Source: Ancylostoma caninum
Lineage: Eukaryota; Nematoda; Chromadorea; Rhabditida; Ancylostomatidae
Direction of reading: 5' to 3'
Length of the DNA stretch: 64,000 nt
NCBI GenBank assembly: GCA_037903475.1
Contig: JBAJFG010000604.1
Span: forward strand, 925,001-989,000
The translations under genes were made by a program, and so were the position numbers. Positions 11,657 to 20,900 of this stretch are shown piece after piece; the first letter of the stretch is position 1; the number at the start of each line of letters is the position of its first letter. The notes under the pieces were generated by a model that was given only the letters and a program-made list of their open reading frames with translations, was not told the origin of the DNA and made no database searches.

Positions 11657-12524
11657 CAGGGGTGTGCGGAATTTTCCGTTTTCCGTTTTACGCTTTCCGT
11701 TCTCCGCCCATTTTTGGCCTTCCGTTTTACGTTTTACGTTTTACGGGTTTCTGGCCCGGTAAACGGAAAATCCCGGAAAATAATGAATAGAGAGGGATCG
11801 TTGTTTTCGGCGTACTTCCCTATCCTGAAGAGGATTCTCGTGTTTCGATACGCAGTGTACATGAGTTCACAACAATGGCGCAAAATTTGACGACTAAATG
11901 CCACGAAGTTCGAACTATTTTGTTTCTTTTTTTTGTCTTCATTGCAGAGTAAATGTCCCGTCGCGGTTTCGTTGGTCTTCATCGTAGTTCCAAATATGTC
12001 ATACAAGTGCCCTGCTCTCCTCGAAATTCTCAAAAAAAAAAGACAAAACGTTCCACAGAAGTGAGGAGTGGACTCATACAAAATTTCCATAAAACTGTGA
12101 CCTGCAATGGTGAGAGCATTAAACATTCTTGCGAATCAACGCATGATGTAGGCTTTCTTTCAACTTAGCAAAAACATAAGGATACATCCCAATTGCCACT
12201 TTTTTAGTCAGGCGATGATCCCCAGCTACACACTGGCGCCGTTGGCGCTTGATATTTTGCGCAATATTTGGGCTACTTGTGTTTCGCGTTCCCCACGCAC
12301 TGTTTTTCTCCTCCTTCCTCACTCGCTAACTCCTCCAACGGGGTCCTCTGTGAATAACGTGATCCTCCCCAAATTTTAAATGTATTGACCACCGCAGTTA
12401 CCTTTTTTCCTGAATTTTTGCAGAAGAGGCCCACTCTAAAGTGAAGCAAATAAGTCGCACTTTTCATACTTTACAGTTTCTCGTCTTAGTTAGTTCAGTG
12501 AGAAATATGCTTATTGATTATACC
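11657..12524 (+). mobile_element. hAT element copy 1, 3' truncated
   Basis: It begins CAGGGGTGTGCGGAA, identical to the left terminal repeat of the complete hAT copy at 30,586, and is followed by the same repetitive CCGTTTTCCGTTTTACG region. Similarity to copy 2 runs on through the GTGATCCTCCCCA and GAATTTTTGCAGAA words until about 12,520. There the sequence switches to the hairpin at 12,525, so the right end is lost. No transposase frame. Confidence 0.75.
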
Positions 12525-12560
12525 AGTCTGGCCGTCCGGCTAACGCCGGACTTCCAGACT
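12525..12560. repeat. Conserved two-part hairpin, copy 1
   Basis: AGTCTGG-CC-GTCCGGC-TAAC-GCCGGAC-TT-CCAGACT forms two perfect 7-bp stems separated by a small 2x2 internal loop. Versions of the same hairpin occur at 19,273, 20,481, 27,656 and (inverted) 32,534, and each lies upstream of a 58-60 bp tandem array. Confidence 0.75.
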
Positions 12561-13011
12561 TCTACTGATGCTTGCTTCGCTCGTATACTCCGCATACGAT
12601 GCAGAAAAAAGGTGGACAGATTTAGTAGATCCTGTGTCCTCCCGAGTAAGTCTATCGACTTTTGGAGAGCTCTGATCGCGTGAGCGGAAGCCTTCCTCCA
12701 CGTATGAGAAGTAGTTTTTTTTTGATTGGTCCTAGTGGCAGTTTTTAATTGGAGGTAGCCGATTCAGTGGAAATGCTTTCTTGAAATAATCTATCTTAAG
12801 CTGGTTGTTGTTGTAACTCAAGTGATAAGGGTTCATCCATGCATAAAAACAGAGTGAAGGGTGGGGTGATTCAGATGCAAATGGACTGGAGTAAGGAGGG
12901 GAATACGGATTGGAATAAAGTGCACCTAGGTCATATAGGTAGAAGGAATAGCCGGAACGGGTGCCAGGGCACAATTCGTGAACGAGTTTACCTAGGTTGT
13001 GACGAACCTCC

Positions 13012-13922
13012 TTTTCTGGACGTGGCCGCCCTTATCACAACGCTGGACCGTCATGCGTTTCCCCACTTTTGGACGCCGGCGCACCCTTATCACACCGTTG
13101 CACCCGTCTCCAGGCGTTCCCCCACTTTTGGACGCCGGCGCACCCTTTTCACACCGTTGGACCCGTCTCCAGGCGTTTCCCAACTTTTAGACGCCGGCGC
13201 ACCCTTATCACACCGTTGGACCCGGCTTCAGGCGTTTCCCCACTTTTGGACGCCGGCGCACCCTTATCACACCGTTGGACCCGTCTCCAGGCGTTTCCCC
13301 GCTTTTGGACGCCGGCGCACCCTTATCACACCGTTGGACCCGTCTCCAGGCGTTCCCCACTTTTGGACGCCGGCGCACCCTTATCACACCGTTGGACCCG
13401 TCTCCAGGCGTTCCCCACTTTTGGACGCCGGCGCACCCTTATCACACCGTTGGACCCGTCTCCAGGCGTTTCCCCACTTTTGGACGCCGGCGCACCCTTA
13501 TCACACCGTTGGACCCGTCTCCAGGCGTTTCCCCACTTTTGGACGCCGGCGCACCCTTATCACACCGTTGGACCCGTCTCCAGGCGTTCCCCACTTTTGG
13601 ACGCCGGCGCACCCTTATCACACCGTTGGACCCGTCTCCAGGCGTTCCCCACTTTTGGACGCCGGCGCACCCTTATCACACCGTTGGACCCGTCTCCAGG
13701 CGTTCCCCCACTTTTGGACGCCGGCGCACCCTTATCACACCGTTGGACCCGTCTCCAGGCGTTTCCCCACTTTTAGACGCCGGCGCACCCTTATCACACC
13801 GTTGGACCCGGCTTCAGGCGTTTCCCCACTTTTGGACGCCGGCGCACCCTTATCACACCGTTGGACCCGTCTCCAGGCGTTTCCCCGCTTTTGGACGCCG
13901 GCGCACACTTACCACACCCGCT
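13012..13922. repeat. 58-59 bp GC-rich satellite array, about 16 copies
   Basis: The units contain CACTTTTGGACGCCGGCGCA, then CCCTTATCACACCGTTGGAC, then CCGTCTCCAGGCGTTTCCC. Central copies are almost identical and differ mainly by one or two C/T bases in the TTCCCC run. The outermost copies are the most diverged, as expected for unequal exchange. Because the unit length is not a multiple of three and has no stops, long open frames appear in all three plus frames. They are not genes. Confidence 0.95.
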
Positions 13923-14384
13923 TTAGATGCTGCTCGTTAGCTTGAGTCAGATTCTGGCCACCAAAATCTGACACTTTCTCACAAATTGAAAATTAGTTTA
14001 AATTAAGGCCAAACCAAAACCTTCGCGCCCTGCGGGCACATTCAGGGGCTGCTTAAGGGGCTGCTACGCAGTTTCACGCAGTTGCATGCAATATTTTACA
14101 GGTCGCCTGACATTTTTCGTAAGTTGCTCCGAGCAACTTACGAAGCCCTCCGCGGCTCATAACACTATTTTCGCGGCTGTCTAGCCCTCATCGCAGCGAT
14201 CATGAGTCAGAACAACTGGTTTTTTGAGTTGAGTTACTCTCAGTGATCGCCTGAGGAAGGCACCGCGACCAACTCGCTATACCTCGCCATTATCCTCCTC
14301 TCATCGCCTAGATGAGCTAGCTCATAGAGGCAATGAGCGGCTAGGTCAGATTATCTGACCGTAATGATGAGTTTACTACGGGCC

Positions 14385-15361
14385 CAAATCTAAGTGTTTC
14401 CCTGATCAACAGCATGGATTCGTTCCTGCCCGGTCTACCACAACACAACTTCTTGACTGCCATTTCGACTGGATAGAGGCTATATCCACTGGCAACTTGG
14501 TAGATGTCATTTATTTCGATTTGAGCAAGGCTTTCGACTCCGTTGATCACCACAGTCTAATTTCTAAATAGAAAGCATAGGTATTAGGGGCGAATTATTT
14601 ACGATGGTTTGAGTCCTACCTTCAGAATCGAAACTTCTCCGTTCGTTTCCAAGGCGAAGTCACTTCAAGTAAACCTTGTAGATCTGGTGTGCCTCAAGGC
14701 AGCGTCCTGTCGCCAAACCTATTTGTGATCTATACTCTTGACTTACCTGGTCTCCTTATAACAGACCAACGCATTAATCGCTGCTTATGCCGATGATATG
14801 AGATTTATATAGCATACCATCCTTCCGAAAAAGACGAAATGGAAGACCTAATGAGTAAATCCATTTCTCTTATGACCACATGGGCTAATAAGTGGCACAT
14901 TAATATGAACTACTCCAATAGTTGTGTCATCTCATTTGGAAAACAACGCACTAACGCAGTAATAAACGAAAGGTTCAAATTAGAGTCAAAGTGCTCTATC
15001 AAAGACCTTACTGACGACAACTTGAAATTCTACTATTTATATTGATCAAATAACCACTGAAGGCAACACGAGCATTATATGCAATCTTCAGGAACATTCA
15101 TTCTTCAGATGCTACCATTCTTCTGAAACTTTACAAGACATATGTTTTACCACACCTCGAATACTGCAGCCAAATTTGGAACCCTCCCAACAAAAACCAT
15201 ATTGAACGCATTGAAAAAGTACAAAAATTTTTTACAAGATTGCTTTACTACCGCGCATTCCCTAATCCTAATTATCCTAAAGCCATGCCTGATTATAAGA
15301 CAAGACTTCAGAAATTAGGCCTTAAGACTTTTTCTATAGAAGAATTCTCGCAGATGTTCTA
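14385..15361 (+). pseudogene. CR1-like non-LTR retrotransposon, reverse transcriptase part
   Basis: This is the continuation of the copy starting near 9.24 kb. Motif A (DVIYFDLSKAFDSVDH, near 14,500), the SGVPQGSVLSPNLF motif (near 14,690) and the catalytic YADD (near 14,785) are all visible in one strand but across several frames. C-terminal features typical of CR1/Jockey elements follow (YVLPHLEYCSQIWNP near 15,150, IEKVQKFFTR, RLQKLGLK). Stops and frameshifts, for example a TAG soon after the YADD box, show that it is dead. Confidence 0.9.
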
Positions 15362-16166
15362 ATGGGATTAAGATTTTACGAGGAGAATAGCGCGGGCTTT
15401 TGCCGCAGAACGCCTTCAGTGGTATTGCTTGTATGAGACCACTTCCTCACACTGAATGAGACCCCTTTTCTCCGCTTATGTTACATTAGCACTGCATTAC
15501 GCATTAGCTCTGAAAAGTCTCGCACGAGCTTCCTTCCCCTGACGGAAAGTGGTTACTTTGTTAACTTGTATGAGACCGAATATTAGGCTAGATGCAACGC
15601 AAGTGATGTTGCGCGAGAAAAATTACTTCCGAGGAACCGCTCGGTAGGGAAATCGAGGAGATAAGATGTTTGAGCTACTATTTTTGAATTCTGTTCACCT
15701 GTCCTCCAAAAGTGCTTGCGATTCTAGCATTGTAACGGTAGGCATGCAATATCTATGTAAGCTCCCCAGTTTTCATTCTCAATAATTGCGAAAAACTCTT
15801 CCCAATAGGTCTGAGGGATCTTTGTGGGCTTTTCCGCAAATCTCCATGCTTATCCACGGCAGTTTTTTTGTTAAACGGAAAAGAACGACATTCTGTCGAC
15901 CTCTCTGTTGCAGTGATCTTATTGTTAGTAAACAAAACCCTCATAGTATAGATGGGACAGATCTTCTTCTTCAATACTTCCCCCTCTCGTTTACGTTAAT
16001 TTACACGTCTGACTTAAAAAATCTTGCTTTAATGCCAAGAATGTTGTCTTTGGCACAGAGGCTGTTTCGCAATAGCTCACGCAAGGGATCAAAGTACCGA
16101 CAGACACCGAAATTTGGAAATACCAAGGAAGTACTGATAAGCGGGAATCTGACAGAAACTACGATT
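15362..16166. other. No supportable gene
   Basis: A frame at 15,786-16,181 is open but carries no domain that I recognise and lacks supporting splice signals. The stretch may contain untranslated retrotransposon tail at its start. Confidence 0.35.
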
Positions 16167-16180
16167 CCACCGAGAAAATA

Positions 16181-16463
16181 AAGGATAAGGATAAAGTGGT
16201 CGGCGTTAATCAATCCCGTCACGAGGGATGCGCCACGCATTCGACTTCATCTGAGCATCGTAGAGGCGTTGAATGCGTATGTGCCCTGTACAATGACTTG
16301 CGGGGGGCACCCGATGTACCAAGTCAGTGCTTCATCCTCCCAGACTCCTCTGGTACCAATTTACCGACCCCGGAGGGATGGAAGGCTTGGTTGGCCTTGG
16401 GCGGGATCGAACCATCGATCGTGTGCGTGCGCAGCGAGCCTCTTACCACTGCGCCACACGCGC
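16181..16463 (-). mobile_element. tRNA-derived SINE with 14-bp target duplication
   Basis: On the minus strand it starts with a tRNA-like head (A box TGGCGCAGTGGTAAG, B box GGTTCGATCCC), continues through a unique body, and ends in the tail CTTTATCCTTATCCTT. Identical 14-bp flanks CCACCGAGAAAATA at 16,167-16,180 and 16,464-16,477 are the target-site duplication. SINEs are mobilised in trans by a LINE, and the perfect duplication suggests a fairly recent insertion. Confidence 0.9.
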
Positions 16464-16477
16464 CCACCGAGAAAATA

Positions 16478-17683
16478 TGATATATAATTTGACTTTCAGA
16501 ATCTCTAGAATTGCTATCAGATAAATCTCACAGATAGGAGCTTTGTGTAGTTTTTTCATGAATCTTGCACATCAGACGGTGGTCAAGATGAGATAAGTCT
16601 CGCCATTTTATAGACGAGAAAAGTTTTCCTGCCATCGATAGCGCCGCTGCGCCGCATTCTTTTTTGAATTACTCCCTTGCAGCTATTCTATCTTGTTAAC
16701 ATTGTTTCTCTTTTCTTTTTTTCAGTGTTTACGCTCTCATATTTTCCTCTCCTTCCTTCTTCATTTCCTTGCCCCCATCTCCTGCGTGCAGAATTTTTTT
16801 CTGTTAGGGTAATCAGCGACAGAATGTGAGAAAAAAAAAACAAACACAGGAAAAACTTGAAGTTGGTAGCTGCGAATAATTTCTTTCTTTGATTAGGATT
16901 CAATTTTTTGTTTCAAACATTACTTTTTCGGCCTTTTTGCAGCCTCATCCTCTGTCTTGTTTAAACATCATGATTTCGATTGGTAATGAAATCTAAATCT
17001 AAAATCTCTCTACCAATACTTATTGTCGTCTCAATGGACTATACATAAGAGAGTGAATCAAATGCTGGAAGTCTGAGAATGTTTTGCATAATTTTTGCAT
17101 AATTTTGAACCATTTGAACAACTGCTCCTTTCGAAGAACTAGGATATATGTGAACGGTGGTAGTGGGACGCGATGATTTACAATATTCTAATAATAATAT
17201 TCAGTAATGCACAGATGAGAATAATTAAGTTCTTTAGCAAAATTTATTGCCAGCCAAAGGACAAAATACCAAATAATATATTCGTAGTCATTCACTCTTC
17301 CTTTCTTAACATATACTCACATTTATGGCAGTGCTTGGAGCGAAAATTCCTAACGCTGCTTCTTTCTACTTATGAAGGGTGTCACTTTCATCAATTTCTG
17401 TGTAACAGCTGGCGACGGTCCAAAGCTACTCCATCGTGGTGACTGCCATGCAAAACTTACAGTGTATAACAAATCAAGATTCAGTAGTAATAAAACTACA
17501 TTTGCATTGATCTTTCATATTTTCGAATCAATTAACCGTTCTAGTATGTTACGACTTGCTGAGAAGATTAGCAAAAACAGCAAATTATTATATATTACAA
17601 CACTTTAACACAGTGATATGTACAGTTCGACTAGCTATGCCTAGTTTACCCATAGTGCAAGTCTGCTGAATTCCTGAAGAAAT
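16478..17683. other. No supportable gene; 3' flank of the transporter gene
   Basis: AT-rich sequence with short frames only. It lies immediately downstream of the transporter stop codon (minus strand) and should contain its 3' UTR. I could not place a polyadenylation signal with confidence. Confidence 0.4.
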
Positions 17684-17943
17684 TTATGCGGTAGATGGCG
17701 TAGGCTCCGTGCTGCATATCATCAGTGGCTTACTATCCATTTGTGTATCAACATCGACTATTTCTGGCCTCTTTTGTCCAGGAGAGTTCCAGTGTTGTAC
17801 TTCCCCTGAAAGCATCTGGTTGTTCTTTGTAGCGGTGGCTGAGTCGTTCGCTAACCTGAGGCCCAGATGGCGAATAACGCTGCTGATAGAACAGTCATAA
17901 TGGAGTACACCAGAAGAATTCCACGCCACTCCTCGGCAGTGCC
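17684..17943 (-). CDS. SLC17-type transporter, exons M-N (C terminus)
   Basis: Exon M (17,943-17,856) starts GTAEEWRGILLVY and encodes the last membrane helix, ending ...FAIWAS. Exon N (17,805-17,684) completes SGEVQHWNSP, the family's terminal acidic/aromatic motif, then a hydrophilic tail to TAA at 17,684. The 50-nt intron between them ends GCTTTCAG, and the phase (1) agrees. Exon L to exon M is also in phase 0, across an intron of about 6.2 kb. This end is easy to miss because it is separated from the core by repeats. Confidence 0.9.
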
Positions 17944-20900
17944 CTCAAAACAGTGAAGTATCAGTGGTATAGTGCTGCCTGTGGGTGAAAAAAAGGCATC
18001 TAGGTTTCCCGAGATTAAGATGTATTCTAGTTTGTGAAATAATGAAGCGTTACAAAACATGGCTTGACAAATATTTAGTCGTTCGCCAACCTGTGCCCCA
18101 GGTGGCGAACAACGCTGCTGACTGAATATTCAATTGTGAAATCGTCTAAGATCTCCTCTATTTCCGATGATTGTAGCTACGCTGAGCAAAAGATGGTGGG
18201 AGCTCACGTACATTCAGACAGTTTTTTGATGGAGGATGTCTTATAACTTACGGGCATCTCGGCGATTTTTTACAATACGAGCAAAATGACGGAAATTTCG
18301 TGGAAATTTGTTATTGTTAACTGCGAGATGACACGCTTCAACGCTGTCAGTAAATGTGGCAAAGTATGGTGTATAATCACTATGGCTTCTTATTTAAACT
18401 ATCTTATTTAAACTTCTAGCGACTTATGACTCCATTAGAAGTTGCCGATTTGTACGATAATTTTCTGTCTTCTGGTCCTCTTTTCAGCTTGCGAAAATGC
18501 ATATCGAAAATCATATCAGTATTTGTCACATTATGCCGGACTACATTGGGAAAGGATGGAATTCAGCAAAGCCATTTTCTGATCAAGACCATGTGGAAAG
18601 AAGGTCGAAGAAGTTTAAATCCAGTGACAGAGCAACCATGATGAAGAACGAAGAGATCGATCACGGAAATTCCACTATCAGGACCCTTTCAGAACTAAGG
18701 AAGAGGACCTTAAGAATTCATAGTCTTTCACTAGTGTCGAAGTTAATGATCTCAAGATCTGATGGTCAACCTCTTCCGTGTTCATCTATGTGGTATACAT
18801 CCCCTTTTTAGAATTCTCAACCCATTCTACCACTTGACGCTTCCAATTGTTCCTTCCCCAAAAAAGTCCACTAGGTTTGCGAAGTCACTGTGATGTTTTT
18901 TAACCTTGCTCGAAGTGGTGGAGCATAATTTGGCAAATATATGATAGATAAGATCTTCGACAAAAACATACAATAAAAGAATCACATGAAGTCTTCATCG
19001 AAAACCACCGATTTGTATGAGTACAGTGTGTTAGATCTTCTGTAATGTGTATCGGCACCGCTCACTCTTCGATATCATTGTCTGCGTATGATAGTCAACC
19101 ATCACCCCTACCTATCGATGACGTGTCTGGCTTGCTAGAGCTAACGATAGAGAATCAGGGTGAGCGGTGCGCATGCACGGCCCCCCACATCTAAGAGATC
19201 GCACATTTCTGTGTTAAAATCTGCTATAACATATAGCGCAAATTTGTGTAGTTTCGTGTGTCTTATATAACCAGTATGGCCTTCCGGCTACCGCCGGACT
19301 TCCATACTCCTTCTAATGCCTTGCTCGCATTCACTCATCTTGTAACCACATCAACATGACTTGTTGTCCTACCAATTTTTCTAATGACAAAACGACGGAA
19401 AGTGTAGAATCGCACTGCTTTCTCTTGCTGCCTTCCCTCTACGCTGTTGGACCCGCTACAGAGCAGTCACCTCTCGTTCCGGTTCAGCTGCAGCTTTCCG
19501 TTGATTAAAATAACTAAGTGCAGCTAATTGCGACCAATTTACCGTGAAACAATGACAGAAAATGGTTGTCAGTTCTCGCATGTTACAGAAGTGGAGTGAT
19601 AAGGGTTAGCTTGAGTATAAAAGAGAGCGGTGGGGTATGGTTAGGTGCAAATGGGATGGGACCAACAGTCGAAGTGGTGTAAGGTGGAGCAAAGGATTTA
19701 AATGCACATTATACACCTGTTACAGGGTCTCATCGTTTGATACTTAGCAAAATTGTGCTCTGATACGGATTTCACTTGGAGAACGTCATATACTGATTTT
19801 TCTCTAATTGACATGGGCGCATTCCTCCAACAACAGTAAGATACGGAATAGACGGATAGGTGCCTTTGACGCAACCATGACTGCTGTGCGCAATCTTGGA
19901 TAGAGAGATGCGCCAGCCTACAAGAGTGGGGATTCGCCGGCTGACGGGTCCAATGATGTGATAAGATGATGTCATGTGATATCCTCGCCTCATGACGCCT
20001 TTAAGTTGTGGTTCGCAGGCGCACCCATATCACAGCGGTGGATCCGTCTCCCCCACTTCTGGGCGACGGCGCACCATTCTCACAGCGTTGGATCCTCCTT
20101 ACGGCGTTCCTCCATTTTGTGAGGCCGGCGCGCCCTCCAAACCGCAGTAGACCCGTCGCTCACTTCTCATCTTTTAGAGCTTCTCCTCATTCTTTGAACC
20201 TCATCACACCCGCCTCTATCATCATGTTGACCTCGCAATCACCTTCACTGACCAATTGGGGAATTTCGTTTCACACACACAAACACACAGAATAAGCGCT
20301 TTGTTATTAGTCATGACTAGCGCCCCTTCGGGACGCTAGAAAGTGGAGTGGGGCAGCCACTTGAGGCAGGTAGAAAAGCTTCACACATGTGAAATGCTTA
20401 GAGAATTAACAAAAAAGCAAGACTAATCATTAACTGAGCTCAAATACGGAACCCTCATCATGAATTGCGTATATTCTACCAGTCTGGCCGCCTCACCAAC
20501 GTCGGGCTTCCACACTTCTTGTGGTCCTTGCCTTCTTCAAGATTCCTAATCACACATCTACGTGTAAAACTATTTCCCGATACAATGGTACTACCTACTG
20601 TTTTTTTTTTGTAAGTGCATTCATTCAACGCCTGTGGACCCGTCATGGCCAGCCACTCCCAACTCTGCACAGGAGAATCCTCCAGTTGGCTCAAGAACCT
20701 GTGTACAACTCAGCACAACCAACGTAGTGCGAATAATCATCTTTTTCACACTACTGGGCCACTGCAGACCGTTATCCTGGTGTTTTTCCCACTACTGGTC
20801 CACGGCGAACCCGTTCTCTATCCGTGGACGACCCATTCTCCATCCCCACTACTGGTCCACGGTGGACCCGATCCAGCTGTGGGTCTTGACGTTTTCCCCA

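Larger units (their letters stand above)
9977..14384. mobile_element. 4.4-kb TIR element, GGCCCGTAGTAAA family, copy A
   Basis: The ends are inverted copies beginning GGCCCGTAGTAAAC, and the sub-terminal words AGTCAGGTGATCTGAC and GTCAGATTATCTGAC also pair. The 3-bp flanks are identical: CAA at 9,974-9,976 and 14,385-14,387. Removing the element plus one CAA rejoins the retrotransposon reading frame (NWVTK followed by SKCFPDQQHGF), which proves insertion. The interior holds two foldbacks, a truncated hAT element, a hairpin and a satellite array, and no transposase, so it is non-autonomous and bloated by nested insertions. A 3-bp duplication fits the PIF/Harbinger style, but CAA/TTG is not the usual TWA. 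Confidence 0.85.

Noticed and set aside
11645..12126. Open frames rich in FRFTFYVLR
   Set aside because: They are translations of the CCGTTTTACG-rich terminal region of the hAT element and recur at 30.6 and 31.9 kb.
13012..13922. CRISPR-like regular array
   Set aside because: The repeats are contiguous with no unique spacers, and the setting is clearly eukaryotic.
12839..13945. Long open frames (up to 368 codons) with a repeating FWTPAHPYHT pattern
   Set aside because: They are produced by the 58-59 bp satellite, whose unit lacks stops in three frames and shifts frame at each copy. There is no splice or start context, and all three plus frames are equally open.
16395..16465. Functional tRNA gene
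   Set aside because: It is the head of a SINE with a 14-bp target duplication and a long non-tRNA body.
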